Positions 55,901 through 64,000 of a stretch of DNA of 64,000 nt are shown here, piece after piece. This DNA comes from Nostoc edaphicum CCNP1411. Lineage in GTDB: Bacteria; Cyanobacteriota; Cyanobacteriia; Cyanobacteriales; Nostocaceae. Both the position numbers and the translations under genes were made by a program. Below the pieces are notes generated by a model that made no database searches, was not told where the DNA came from, and saw nothing but the letters and a program-made list of their open reading frames with translations. The stretch spans positions 1,364,001 through 1,428,000 of the forward strand of contig NZ_CP054698.1 in the NCBI RefSeq assembly GCF_014023275.1, written 5' to 3'. How positions within the stretch are numbered: the first letter of the stretch is position 1; each line of letters opens with the position of its first letter.

Positions 55901-56235
55901 CTGATTCTTTCCGTCCAGAACTGGAAGCAAATTATGTAGCGCCCCGCACTCCCATTGAGCAGCAGATTGCAGATATCTGGACACAGGTTTTAAATGTCAG
56001 ACAGGTTGGGATTTACGACAACTTTTTTGAATTGGGTGGATATTCTCTACTAGGAATTCAAGTGGTTTCTCGACTGCGCCAAGCCTTGCAAGTAGAAATT
56101 CTCATGTCCAATTTATTTGAATTGCCAACGGTAGCAGATTTGGCTGAACGAGTGGAAACTCTGCGTTGGGCAACCCAAGGTGTTCAGGCTGCTGATAGTG
56201 AAAGCGCTGATGATTATGAGGAAGGTGAGCTATGA
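52954..56235 (+). CDS. NRPS module (C-A-T)
   Basis: A 1093-residue synthetase. The condensation domain (about 20-450) has intact HHIICDGW near 158. Its N-terminal run PFANGELLLTAPATESQKEIW resembles condensation domains that follow aminotransferases in McyE-like proteins. The adenylation domain (about 475-960) has YTSGSTGQPKG, NGYGPTE and NGKVDR. Its hand-read code is D-A-F-W-L-G-G-T-F-K, identical to the loading module, so valine is again expected. Carrier Ser is in LGGYSLLGI near 1027. The acidic tail DDYEEGEL suits docking to the TubC-type domain of the next protein, whose ATG overlaps this stop (ATGA). Confidence 0.94.
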   Translation: MSLSPVDYQSRLTAVDFDPFANGELLLTAPATESQKEIWASVQMGDAANCAYNESQSLRLKGELDVKVLQSAIEELVQRHEALRTTFSTDGNTLCIVASRQIEIPIINLSNLEPEEKQDKLASILRQEVEQPFDLEHGPLFRAKIVKLQPQEHLAILTAHHIICDGWSWAVLMPDLGKLYSGLQQGIVPELEEPDNLSEYATLQEEEADSPEAIATEQYWLQQFADSVPVVDFPSDRPRPPLRTFNAAREDWHLSPELVANLKQLGTKLGCSFMTTILGGFEVWLHRLTGQNDLVVGIPAAGQAALGQYNLVGHCVNLLPLRSQIDGEKSFSDYLRSRRSVVLDAYDHQQFTFGSLVKKLVLARDSSRIPLVPITFNIDQGLDSDKLPFTGLEVEFFSNPRSFENFELFINATELHGQMTLECQYNTNLFDADTIRHRMAEFETLLLGIVANPNQSIAKLPILPAVEQQLLATWNQTKTDYPQDKSIHQLFEEQVERTPDAVALVFQEQQLTYRELDIRANQLAQYLQTLGVGADVLVGICVDRSLEMVVGLLGILKAGGAYIPLDPGYPQERLAFMLSDTQIKLLLTQKQLIDKLPAHAASVICLDTDWDTINQATPENLISNVKADNLAYVMYTSGSTGQPKGVSVIHQGVVRLVKETNYVNLTAEEVFLQISPISFDASTFEIWGCLLNGGKLIIFPPHTPSLDELGQFIQQYQVTTLWLTAGLFHLIVDEKIDALKPLRQLLAGGDVLSVTHVQKFINTVENCKLINGYGPTESTTFTCCYEITAPLKPGASIPIGRPIANTQVYILDSHLQPVPIGITGELYIGGDGLAREYFNRPDLTAERFIANPFSSDTQSRLYKSGDLARYLPDGKIEYLGRIDNQVKVSGFRIELGEIEIALLQYPAVKEAVVIVREDAPGEKVLVGYFVAEISQDSSQIISELRRFLKQQLPEYMVPKIFMALEALPLNANGKVDRRALPKPDSFRPELEANYVAPRTPIEQQIADIWTQVLNVRQVGIYDNFFELGGYSLLGIQVVSRLRQALQVEILMSNLFELPTVADLAERVETLRWATQGVQAADSESADDYEEGEL

Positions 56236-59200
56236 AAACATTAGATGAACTACTCTCTGAACTACGTCAGCGCGATGTCAAACTTTGGTTAGAGGGCGAT
56301 CGCTTACGCTATCGGGCAGCAAAAGATAGTCTCACACCGGAATTGCTCACCGAGTTAAAAACTCAAAAAGCCGAAATCACCAACTTTCTCCGACAAATTA
56401 CTACAGCTGCCAGTTCACAGATTCCCCCAATTGTCGCTTGTGAACGGAATGGCAACTTGCCGCTTTCCTTTGGTCAGCAACGGATATGGTTCCTGCATCA
56501 ATTTGAACCTAATAGTTCCTCAAATAATATGCCCGTTGTGGTGCGTTTTACGGGGAATCTCAATGTTGCAGTCTTAGAGGAAAGTTTGAGAGAAGTCGTC
56601 CGCCGCCATGAAGTTCTGCGGACAACTTTTCCAGCCGTGAATGGAAAACCCACTCAAGTCATTGCCACCGATGTTTCCTTGACGCTGCCAATAATTGACT
56701 TGCGGCAAATACCAGATGAAAAAAGAGAGGCTGAAGCTCTCCTACTGGCAACTAAAGAAGCTCATCAACCTTTTGATCTCGCCAATGGGCCGATTTTGCG
56801 GTTGCTGCTACTCCGGTTGAGCGATCGCGAGCATCTGCTAATCTGGAATATGCACTGCATAGTTTGTGATGGAGCTTCTTCCGATATATTTTATCAAGAC
56901 TTCACTACCATCTATAAAGCATTGTCGGCGGGAAATGCTTCTCCCTTAACTCCCTTACCAGTGCAGTATGCCGATTTTACCAATTGGCAATATCAGTGGC
57001 TCCAAGGAGAGGTTTTAGAGTCACAGGTAAACTACTGGAAGCAAAAGCTAGAAGGCAATTTACCGATCATTGAGTTACCTTACGATCATCCCCGTCCTCA
57101 TGGTGTGCAGACATATCGAGGCGATCGCGCTGCCCTGCTGCTATCAAAGACGCTGAACCATGCTCTGACAGACCTGAGTCAAAAATGGGGTGTTACCCTC
57201 TTCATGACTCTCCTGACAGTGTTTGAGCTATTGCTCTACCGTTATTCTGGACAAGAAGACCTACTGATTAGCTTTGCAAGTGCAAGTCGGGGACAAGTAG
57301 AAACCGAGCGGCTGATTGGATTTTTCTCTAATACTCTTGTAATGCGGGGTAACTTAGCAGGAAATCCAACTTTCCGACAATTGTTAGACCGCGTGCGTAA
57401 GGATTGCTTAGAGGCTTATACCCATCAAGACTTACCATTTGAGAGACTAATTGAAGAACTTAGACCAGAACAACAAAGTCGGAACAGTTCGCCTTTATTT
57501 CAAGTAAAGTTCTCCCTCAATCCTCCTTGGTCAAATGGTCGGGGGATGGGAGCATTGCAACTACCTGATTTGACTATTAATTCTCTATTTGGTTACATCT
57601 ATCATGGTAAAACCAAATACGATCTAACGTTAGTCTTGCGGGAACAGGATAATGGTTTGGGCATGGTATTTGATTACAATGCCGAGATGTTTGATGCCAG
57701 TACCATAGAGCGAATGTTGGGACACTTCAAAACTTTACTCGAAGGTATTGTTGCTAATCCCGATCAGCCGATATCTGAATTACCTCTGTTGACAGCACCT
57801 GAGCATCAATTATTGGTTGACTGGAATAGCAAACAGGCTGATTATCCGCAGAATACTTGTATTCATCAGTGGTTTGAGGCTCAAACTAAACGAACTCCAG
57901 ATAATATTGCCGTAAGTTTTGAAAATCAGCAACTAACCTATCAGGAACTCAACCAGCGTGCAAATCAATTAGCCGACTATTTGCAAACTCTAGGGGTAAA
58001 ATCTGGGGTACTGGTCGGTCTTTATGTAGAGCCTTCGCTAGAGATGATTGTGGGGCTGTTGGGTATTTTGAAAGCTGGGGGAACTTACGTATCCATAGCT
58101 CCGACATCCGGGCAAGATAGTCTGTCTTTCATTTTAAAAGATGCCCAAATACCCATAGTGTTAAGCCAAAGCTCATTGGTTGAGAAGTTCTCTGAGCATC
58201 AGGTACAAGTTATCTGTTTGGATAATGATTGGGAAGCGATCGCACTACACACAACAGAAAATCAAGATTACTATACCACAGATCAGACTCTCGCCTGTGT
58301 GATGTATGTATCCGGCGGCAATGGAAAACCCAATGGTATAGCCATTACTCACCGTAATCTCGTCACCCACAGCCTAGCAATCAGTGACACTTGGGAGTTG
58401 ACCCAAAGCGATCGCCTCTTACTCTTACCTAGTATAACTTGCAATTCTTTTATAGAATCATTGTTCCCCACTTGGATTGCTGGTGCTACTGCAATTATCC
58501 AGTCTCAAGAGTTACAATCGACAGCGCAATTTTTCCCATTCATTGCTCAACAACAGATTACCGTTGTTAATCTACCTACTTATTTTTGGCATCAGTTAGT
58601 TAAAGAGCCGTCTCTATCTCCACAAACCTTGCCAGTCAGCTTGCGCTTAGTCGTGGTTGGTGGTGAAAAAGTCTCACGTAATGCTTATTTAACTTGGGTA
58701 GAAAAAGTTGGCAAGCAAGTACGTTGGCTTAATGGCTATGGATCGCTAGAAACGACTTTAACCGCCACGGTTTACGATCCGGCAACTGCCAGTGAAGCCA
58801 GTAACACTCGGCCAGAAATTCCTATCGGAAAAGCGATCGCTAACACCCAAATCTACATTCTCGATCGGCGATCGCAACCCCTGCCAGTTGGCGTTACTGG
58901 CGAAATCTACATCAGTGGTATTGGTATTGCACAAGGCTACTTTAACCGTCTCGAATTAACATCTGAGAAATTTATCCCCAATCCTTTTAGCAGCGAATCT
59001 GGGTCATACCTTTACAGAAGTGGTGACTTAGGACGCTACTTAAGTGACGGCAATATTGAGTTTATTGGCCGCCTAGACAATCAGGCTAAAATTCGCGGCT
59101 TTCGCGTTGAGTTGACTGAAATTGAGACAATTTTAGGTCAATTTCCAGGCGTGCAAAAAACTGTGGTGATTGCCAGAGAAGATGTTCCTGGGGATAAACA

Positions 59201-60521
59201 TTTAGTTGCTTATCTTGTCCCCAAAGAAGGGGAGACTTTTGGAAGTGAGCAACTACTGAGTTTTCTCCAGCAAAAGTTGCCTGAGCATTTATTACCTTCT
59301 GCCTTTGTCATAGTCGATTCTCTAGCATTGAATGCTAATGGCCAAGTTGATCGTAAAGCTTTACCTGCGCTCAATCCAACTAATTCTAAAATAGAAAAAA
59401 TATTTGCTACAGCAGAAAACCCTTTACAACTTCAATTAACAGAAATCTGGGAAAATGTTTTAGGAATTCATCCGATTGGAATAACAGACAACTTTTTTGA
59501 TTTGGGTGGACACTCACTGCTGGCAGTCCGTCTGTTTTCTGAGATTGAAAAGATTGTAGGCAAAAACTTAGCTCTCTCTATCCTCTTGCAAGCCCCAACT
59601 ATTGAGCAATTAGCTAATATTGTTGAGCGAGAAAAATCCTCAAAATCTGGGGTTGCTGCGACAGCAACAGCTGATGTCAAGCCTGAAATATCAATTCCTT
59701 GGTCATCTTTGGTACCTATTCAGCCCAACGGTTCTAAGCCTCCTTTTTTCTGTGTACATGGTTTGGGTGGAGAAGTTCTGCGTTTCCGGGAATTGGCAGT
59801 GCATTTAGGTTCAGATCAACCATTTTATGGACTGCAACCACAAGGGTTAGATGGAAAGCAACTTCCTTATACCCGAATAGAAGATATGGCAGCGCACTAC
59901 ATTCAAAAAATTCAGACTATTCAGCCCCATGAGCCTTATTTAATCGGCGGATACTCCTCTGGGGGTATCATTGCTTATGAGATGGCTCGGCAATTGGCCA
60001 TGCAAGGTAAGAAAGTAGCTTTACTAGTTTTATTTGATACCTACGGTTCAAAAAATATTGAATCTGTGCCATTGCAAAAGCCAGCCTCTCGTCATTGGAA
60101 GAGTCTTTTAGCAATTGCATATAACAGTCTTATTGAGCAGGTAAAAGGAAATACAGAGCGGCTTAAGTATCAAATCAAAGAGATACTGTGGCGGATTGTC
60201 TTTCACTTTCACCTGATTCTCGGACGCCCCTTACCTTACTCCAACCGGAAATACATGGTGGAAAATGCTACCATACAAGCGCTCAGAAAATATGTTCTAC
60301 AAGTTTACTCCGGTCGAGCAACCGTATTCCGAACAGAAGATGGTCTTGTAGTTGGACAACGAGAGGCTGATGCCAAAATGGGTTGGGGTAAATTGGCATT
60401 AGGGGGAGTGGATATCTATGATATTTCTGGGATTCATAATTCCATTTTTAAAGAACCCCATGTACGATCTGTGTCCGAAAAAATGAAGGCTTGCATAGAT
60501 CAAATTATTGCAGAAAGCTGA
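56232..60521 (+). CDS. Terminal NRPS module (docking-C-A-T-TE) with degenerate C and A active sites
   Basis: A 1429-residue synthetase. Order: TubC-like docking domain (1-55), condensation (75-500), adenylation (530-1020), carrier (Ser in LGGHSLLAV near 1092) and thioesterase (1155-1425; GYSSGG near 1239). The condensation motif reads MHCIVCDG, so the second, catalytic His of HHxxxDG is Cys. The adenylation domain is also altered: core A3 is YVSGGNGKPNG in place of TSGSTGxPKG, the residue matching Asp235 is Asn, A5 is NGYGSLE, and the A10 Lys is Gln (NGQVDR). The thioesterase triad region looks normal. The module may not add a residue and may only carry and release the product. Confidence 0.92.
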   Translation: MKTLDELLSELRQRDVKLWLEGDRLRYRAAKDSLTPELLTELKTQKAEITNFLRQITTAASSQIPPIVACERNGNLPLSFGQQRIWFLHQFEPNSSSNNMPVVVRFTGNLNVAVLEESLREVVRRHEVLRTTFPAVNGKPTQVIATDVSLTLPIIDLRQIPDEKREAEALLLATKEAHQPFDLANGPILRLLLLRLSDREHLLIWNMHCIVCDGASSDIFYQDFTTIYKALSAGNASPLTPLPVQYADFTNWQYQWLQGEVLESQVNYWKQKLEGNLPIIELPYDHPRPHGVQTYRGDRAALLLSKTLNHALTDLSQKWGVTLFMTLLTVFELLLYRYSGQEDLLISFASASRGQVETERLIGFFSNTLVMRGNLAGNPTFRQLLDRVRKDCLEAYTHQDLPFERLIEELRPEQQSRNSSPLFQVKFSLNPPWSNGRGMGALQLPDLTINSLFGYIYHGKTKYDLTLVLREQDNGLGMVFDYNAEMFDASTIERMLGHFKTLLEGIVANPDQPISELPLLTAPEHQLLVDWNSKQADYPQNTCIHQWFEAQTKRTPDNIAVSFENQQLTYQELNQRANQLADYLQTLGVKSGVLVGLYVEPSLEMIVGLLGILKAGGTYVSIAPTSGQDSLSFILKDAQIPIVLSQSSLVEKFSEHQVQVICLDNDWEAIALHTTENQDYYTTDQTLACVMYVSGGNGKPNGIAITHRNLVTHSLAISDTWELTQSDRLLLLPSITCNSFIESLFPTWIAGATAIIQSQELQSTAQFFPFIAQQQITVVNLPTYFWHQLVKEPSLSPQTLPVSLRLVVVGGEKVSRNAYLTWVEKVGKQVRWLNGYGSLETTLTATVYDPATASEASNTRPEIPIGKAIANTQIYILDRRSQPLPVGVTGEIYISGIGIAQGYFNRLELTSEKFIPNPFSSESGSYLYRSGDLGRYLSDGNIEFIGRLDNQAKIRGFRVELTEIETILGQFPGVQKTVVIAREDVPGDKHLVAYLVPKEGETFGSEQLLSFLQQKLPEHLLPSAFVIVDSLALNANGQVDRKALPALNPTNSKIEKIFATAENPLQLQLTEIWENVLGIHPIGITDNFFDLGGHSLLAVRLFSEIEKIVGKNLALSILLQAPTIEQLANIVEREKSSKSGVAATATADVKPEISIPWSSLVPIQPNGSKPPFFCVHGLGGEVLRFRELAVHLGSDQPFYGLQPQGLDGKQLPYTRIEDMAAHYIQKIQTIQPHEPYLIGGYSSGGIIAYEMARQLAMQGKKVALLVLFDTYGSKNIESVPLQKPASRHWKSLLAIAYNSLIEQVKGNTERLKYQIKEILWRIVFHFHLILGRPLPYSNRKYMVENATIQALRKYVLQVYSGRATVFRTEDGLVVGQREADAKMGWGKLALGGVDIYDISGIHNSIFKEPHVRSVSEKMKACIDQIIAES

Positions 60522-61065
60522 ATATTTCTATACTTATAGGAAATATGTAATTCAGTGAGGTACAAAACTTAAATTTCTAAGCCAGATATAAAGCCTGTTT
60601 TGCTTCTGAATCTCCGAATTTAAGTAGACTATCAAAGTTATTTCTGAATTGTCCTTTAGTGATAGCTTTCCAACCTCATCTCGCTTGCGGGATGGGGTTG
60701 TTTCATTTGCGGGTAATAACTTCAACCATATATATATAGATGCGATCGCCAATGAAGCCTTTGCATAAACCATAAGCTGGGCTTTACTCAATCTATTGAG
60801 AGATCACCCTGATTTAGACAATAAGTTGTATTGTGCATTCCTACTTTGCTAACAAAAAATTTTATTTTTACTAGCAGAAACTAAATTTAAAGAATCACTT
60901 AACCAAATAAAATAACCTCATTCTAGTCAAGGGTAGGATTGTTTAATTCTGGGCTATTAGACTGAACTTAAATATTAACTAAGTTAGTGAATATACTGAA
61001 GTCAAATACTGATTTGATCTCATAAATTAGGGCGAACAAATAGTAAGTATTAATCAGTTAAGAAT
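60522..61065. other. Gap between the NRPS cluster and the repeat-protein gene
   Basis: AT-rich, holding the terminator at 60671-60703. A minus-strand frame at 60552-60791 is open but not convincing. The promoter of the repeat-protein gene is presumably in the last 100 bp. Confidence 0.5.
60671..60703 (+). terminator. Intrinsic terminator after the NRPS cluster
   Basis: CAACCTCATC and GATGGGGTTG pair with one G-T wobble around a TCGCTTGCGG loop and are followed by TTT. A near-copy closes the next gene at 63563. It lies 150 bp after the last synthetase gene. Confidence 0.7.
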
Positions 61066-63528
61066 ATGGCAGACAAAATTCCAGATTTCGTAGAAGTTCA
61101 AAAAGATGGCATAGACGGTGTTGATGGGCTTGCTGGTACTAGATCCGTTATAGTGACTCCCGACGGTAAATTTCTTTATGCATCTGGATATAATGACTCG
61201 GCAATAGCGGTGTTTGCGCGAAATGCCCAAACAGGCAAGCTGAGTTTTGTGGAATTTCAAAAAGATGGCATAGATGGTGTTGATGGACTTGCTGGTGCTG
61301 AGTCCCTCACAGTCAGCCCCGACGGTAAATTTCTCTATGCAGTTGGATATGACGACTCGGCAGTAGCAGTGTTTGCACGGGATGCCCAAACAGGCAAACT
61401 GAGTTTCGTAGAATTCAAACAAGATGACACAGACGGTGTTGATGGGATTGGTGGTGCTAGATCCGTCATAGTGACTCCCGACGGTAAATTCCTCTATGCA
61501 TCTGGATATGATGACTCGGCAGTAGCAGTGTTTGCACGGGATGCCCAAACAGGCAAGCTGAGTTTCGTAGAATTCAAACAAGATGGCACAGACGGTGTTG
61601 ATGGGCTTGGTGGTGTCTACTCCGTCACAGTTAGTCCCGACGGTAAATTCCTCTATGCAGCTGGATATGATGACTCGGCAGTAGGGGTGTTTGGACGGGA
61701 TGCAGAAACAGGCAAACTGAGTTTCGTAGAATTCAAACAAGATGGCATAGACGGTGTTGATGGGCTTGATGGTGCCGAGTCCGTCACAGTCAGCCCCGAC
61801 GGTAAATTCCTCTATGCCACTGGATATAATGAATCGGCAGTAGCAGTGTTTGCACGGAATTCCCAAACAGGCAAACTGAGTTTCGTAGAATTTAAACAAG
61901 ATGGCATAGACGGTGTTGATGGGCTTGCTAATGTTGAGTCTGTCACAGTCAGTCCCGACGGTAAATTCCTCTATGCAGCCGGATTTAATGACTCGGCAGT
62001 AGCGGTGTTTGGACGGGATGCAAAAACAGGCAAGCTGAGTTTCCTAAAAGTTCAAAAAGATGGTGTTGATGGTGTTGATGGTGTTGATGGTGCTTACTTC
62101 GTCACTGTTAGCCCCGACAGCAAATTCGTCTATGCAGCTGGATATTATGACTCGGCAGTTGCGGTGTTTAATAGCCTTCCTAACAATGTGCCAGTCTTGT
62201 CCAAGGCGATCGCTGACCAAGAAGTTAGTGAAAATAGTGTTTTCAACTTCACTATCCCAGATGACACGTTCACGGATGTGGATGTCGAAGATATTCTCAG
62301 CTACACTGCAACCCTGGAAAATGATGAACTACTACCCACTTGGTTGAACTTCAATCCTGCTACCAATAGCTTTAGTGGCACTCCGACAAATAAAGATGTG
62401 GGTAGTTTAAGTATCAAAGTTACCGCCAAAGATATTACTGGAGATCAAGCCAGTGATGTGTTTAAACTTGCGATCGCTAAAAATGATATTGATGACTTTG
62501 GGTCTACTACAAATACCCAAATAACAACAATTTTCCAACTAGTCAATATTACTCAGAATATCTTTATCGTCAACAGTAAAGTTAAGGGTCGTAAAGGAAA
62601 GCTCTCTCTTAAGATTAAAAACAACAATTCTAAAGAGGTGAATGAACTGTGTGTATTTGCTGTTGACGATGATGAAGGTAGAATTAACGGCATAGCCCCT
62701 GGTGCAGAGGGTTATACGCGAGTGGCTCTAGAGCGTTCAAAGGTAATTTTCTCCTCCATTGCTAAACTTCCCAAGGGTTTTAAGAACGCCGATCTGAAAA
62801 ATATCTTAGAATTCGAGTCTGGTACGAAGCTCAGATTCTATCTGATATCCAACAGTACTACTCAGGCTGTACTGTCTGGAAAAAGTTCTTTCTCAAGTGT
62901 GGTTTTTTCTTCAGCTACAAGTAACAACACAGAAGAGGAAGGATTTTCTCTCAACTTCAAGGATTTCACTGTGACAGTTCAGACAACAGAAGAAGAGGTA
63001 TCTTTAGGTACTGGTTTGCAAGGCAAATATCAAGGTGAACTGATTGATTTACGAAGTGTGACGCAGTTAGTAACAGCCGAGTTTACAGTCAACAGAGAAG
63101 CAGCTTACAACAACTTTGTCGGCTTCTATCAGGTGGCTGATGAGAATGGTGGTATTGATACCAATGGTGATGGCAAAGCAGATATTCTCGTTGGTCAGGC
63201 TGGTTACGCCCAAGCCGCTGTGCGTGGGCGTGTTACAGGCATTGACTTGGTAGCGGACAACCAAGGTACTGCAAATTACACTGGCACTTTCGGTCCGAAT
63301 TCTTTGTTTGCACCATTTATTATTGTGGATGGTAAACCCGATGCTATTCTCAATGGCAATGGCAATAAGAAGGTTTACTTCTCATTCTTGGGCGCTAACT
63401 CAGATAAAGTAGATCACATTCGACTGTTGGGAAATAATACCTTTGGTTTTGAGGATTTGCCAAATGGTGGTGACAAAGATTACAACGATGTGATTGTGCA
63501 GGTAAAATTGAGTGTTAATCCTGCCTAG
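61066..63528 (+). CDS. Beta-propeller-like repeat protein with cadherin-like and DUF4114-type domains
   Basis: An 820-residue, probably secreted protein without a classical signal peptide. Residues 8-370 are seven 53-residue repeats (core VTVSPDGKFLYAAGYDDSAV), resembling 6-phosphogluconolactonase/YVTN-type propeller blades; seven suits a closed propeller. Residues 375-485 look like a dystroglycan/cadherin-like Ig module (ENSVFNFTIPDD, LPTWLNFNPATNSFSGTP). The C-terminal 150 residues (QVADENGGIDTNGDGKAD, DLPNGGDKDYNDVIVQV) match the DUF4114 pattern with EF-like DTNGDGKAD calcium sites. This combination is typical of type I-exported surface proteins in cyanobacteria. No transporter genes are near. 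A terminator follows. Confidence 0.87.
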   Translation: MADKIPDFVEVQKDGIDGVDGLAGTRSVIVTPDGKFLYASGYNDSAIAVFARNAQTGKLSFVEFQKDGIDGVDGLAGAESLTVSPDGKFLYAVGYDDSAVAVFARDAQTGKLSFVEFKQDDTDGVDGIGGARSVIVTPDGKFLYASGYDDSAVAVFARDAQTGKLSFVEFKQDGTDGVDGLGGVYSVTVSPDGKFLYAAGYDDSAVGVFGRDAETGKLSFVEFKQDGIDGVDGLDGAESVTVSPDGKFLYATGYNESAVAVFARNSQTGKLSFVEFKQDGIDGVDGLANVESVTVSPDGKFLYAAGFNDSAVAVFGRDAKTGKLSFLKVQKDGVDGVDGVDGAYFVTVSPDSKFVYAAGYYDSAVAVFNSLPNNVPVLSKAIADQEVSENSVFNFTIPDDTFTDVDVEDILSYTATLENDELLPTWLNFNPATNSFSGTPTNKDVGSLSIKVTAKDITGDQASDVFKLAIAKNDIDDFGSTTNTQITTIFQLVNITQNIFIVNSKVKGRKGKLSLKIKNNNSKEVNELCVFAVDDDEGRINGIAPGAEGYTRVALERSKVIFSSIAKLPKGFKNADLKNILEFESGTKLRFYLISNSTTQAVLSGKSSFSSVVFSSATSNNTEEEGFSLNFKDFTVTVQTTEEEVSLGTGLQGKYQGELIDLRSVTQLVTAEFTVNREAAYNNFVGFYQVADENGGIDTNGDGKADILVGQAGYAQAAVRGRVTGIDLVADNQGTANYTGTFGPNSLFAPFIIVDGKPDAILNGNGNKKVYFSFLGANSDKVDHIRLLGNNTFGFEDLPNGGDKDYNDVIVQVKLSVNPA
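61090..62172 (+). repeat. Seven 159-bp tandem repeats in the propeller domain
   Basis: The unit length is 159 bp (for example, the GAGTTTCGTAGAATTC start recurs at 61401 and 61560). The central units are nearly identical at the DNA level, while the first and last are more diverged, as expected from unequal crossing-over. Confidence 0.95.
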
Positions 63529-63562
63529 TATTAAACACGAGTAATTACTTAGTAAAATCAAA

Positions 63563-63596
63563 CAACCTCATCCCGGTTGCGGGGTGGGGTTGTTTT
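63563..63596 (+). terminator. Intrinsic terminator after the repeat-protein gene
   Basis: CAACCTCATCCC pairs with GGGGTGGGGTTG around a short loop (GGTTGC) and is followed by TTTT, 35 bp after the stop. Confidence 0.82.
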
Positions 63597-64000
63597 ATGT
63601 ACAGCAATTAAATTGGCTTGATATTAATTAAACTAGTGAATTTACTGAAGGCAGTTATTGTCTTTCCTTCATAAATTTAATGGTTGATTCCTCTAGGGTG
63701 ACAAAAAATCTTCACCTTTACTTTTTCAGTTAATTTTTATTAAATTAAGCTAGCAAAAAAGTGATGGAGAATTCTTTCATAATCGGGTATAGCAGTGTTT
63801 ATCAAGGAAAGCTCACTGTCTTTTGCCATAGGTGATACTGTTAATCCCTACTATCCAAGAATTTGTAAAAAATAATTCAGAAATTTAAAGTTTTTTTTAT
63901 TACATAATTCTTGACTAGGGTATTTACTTAGGAAAATATCTGTGATATTTTCATGTTGATTATCATAAATTAAAATAAGCAACGCTAAGTTTAACAACCG
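63597..64000. other. AT-rich end of window, no gene seen
   Basis: No coding frame or RNA gene was recognised in the last 400 bp. It may be the upstream region of a gene beyond the window. Confidence 0.5.

Noticed and set aside
60552..60791. Minus-strand 79-codon frame after the NRPS cluster
   Set aside because: It contains the terminator hairpin and shows no family pattern.
60911..60945. Third terminator-like hairpin
   Set aside because: Pairing between AACCTCATTC and GGGTAGGATTG is poor compared with the two accepted terminators.
61054..61899. Minus-strand frame of 281 codons opposite the propeller repeats
   Set aside because: Open only because the 159-bp repeat carries no stop in that frame; its Cys-rich, repeated translation is a by-product.

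Overview
The window looks like chromosomal DNA of a filamentous, probably heterocyst-forming cyanobacterium of the Nostoc/Anabaena group. The signs are the abundance of GCGATCGC (HIP1) octamers, runs of heptanucleotide tandem repeats (STRR type) between genes, a petN gene, a cyanobacterial aa3-type cytochrome oxidase locus, a GH100 invertase, many multidomain sensor kinases, and a large hybrid NRPS/PKS cluster. No rRNA, tRNA, CRISPR array or intact insertion sequence was recognised.

Layout. 1-5.1 kb: the end of a hybrid histidine kinase overlapping a response-regulator/kinase gene, a DnaQ-like exonuclease, an HTH-pentapeptide fusion protein, and a cluster of HicB-like antitoxins with one HicA toxin. 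5.2-11.5 kb: a respiratory island with heme A biosynthesis (ctaA, ctaB) on the minus strand, divergent from cytochrome c oxidase subunits II, I and III (ctaC-ctaD-ctaE), closed by a strong terminator. 12.6-15.2 kb: a Ser/Thr kinase with a duplicated glycine loop and a PstS-like binding protein. 15.4-19.3 kb (minus): a methyltransferase and an overlapping TPR protein/AAA ATPase pair. 19.7-23.5 kb (minus): a four-GAF histidine kinase whose first GAF has the cysteine pair of a DXCF cyanobacteriochrome, a 53-residue membrane protein, and petN. 23.6-43.2 kb: mostly single metabolic or membrane genes (exonuclease, TspO-like, site-2 protease with CBS domains, Mn-type superoxide dismutase, two unknown exported proteins, APC permease, lipoprotein-like methyltransferase, SDR plus invertase, UPF0182 protein). 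This part also holds a holin-like pseudogene and two MITE-like elements with terminal inverted repeats and flanking duplications.

43.5-60.5 kb: a CHAT-domain pseudogene, then a compact five-gene biosynthetic cluster, all on the plus strand: NRPS (A-T), PKS with aminotransferase (KS-AT-ACP-AMT), membrane acyltransferase, NRPS (C-A-T), and NRPS (docking-C-A-T-TE). By assembly-line logic, an amino acid (valine by hand-read code) is loaded, extended with malonyl, aminated at the beta position, joined to a second valine-like residue, and released by the thioesterase. The last module has lost several catalytic residues in both its C and A domains, so it may serve mainly as a carrier/release module. 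I consider this cluster the most interesting part of the window.

61.0-64 kb: a calcium-binding-type repeat protein (seven 53-residue beta-propeller-like repeats, a cadherin-like domain and a DUF4114-like C terminus), with similar hairpin terminators before and after it. All identifications come from reading translated sequence by eye; no database search was possible.
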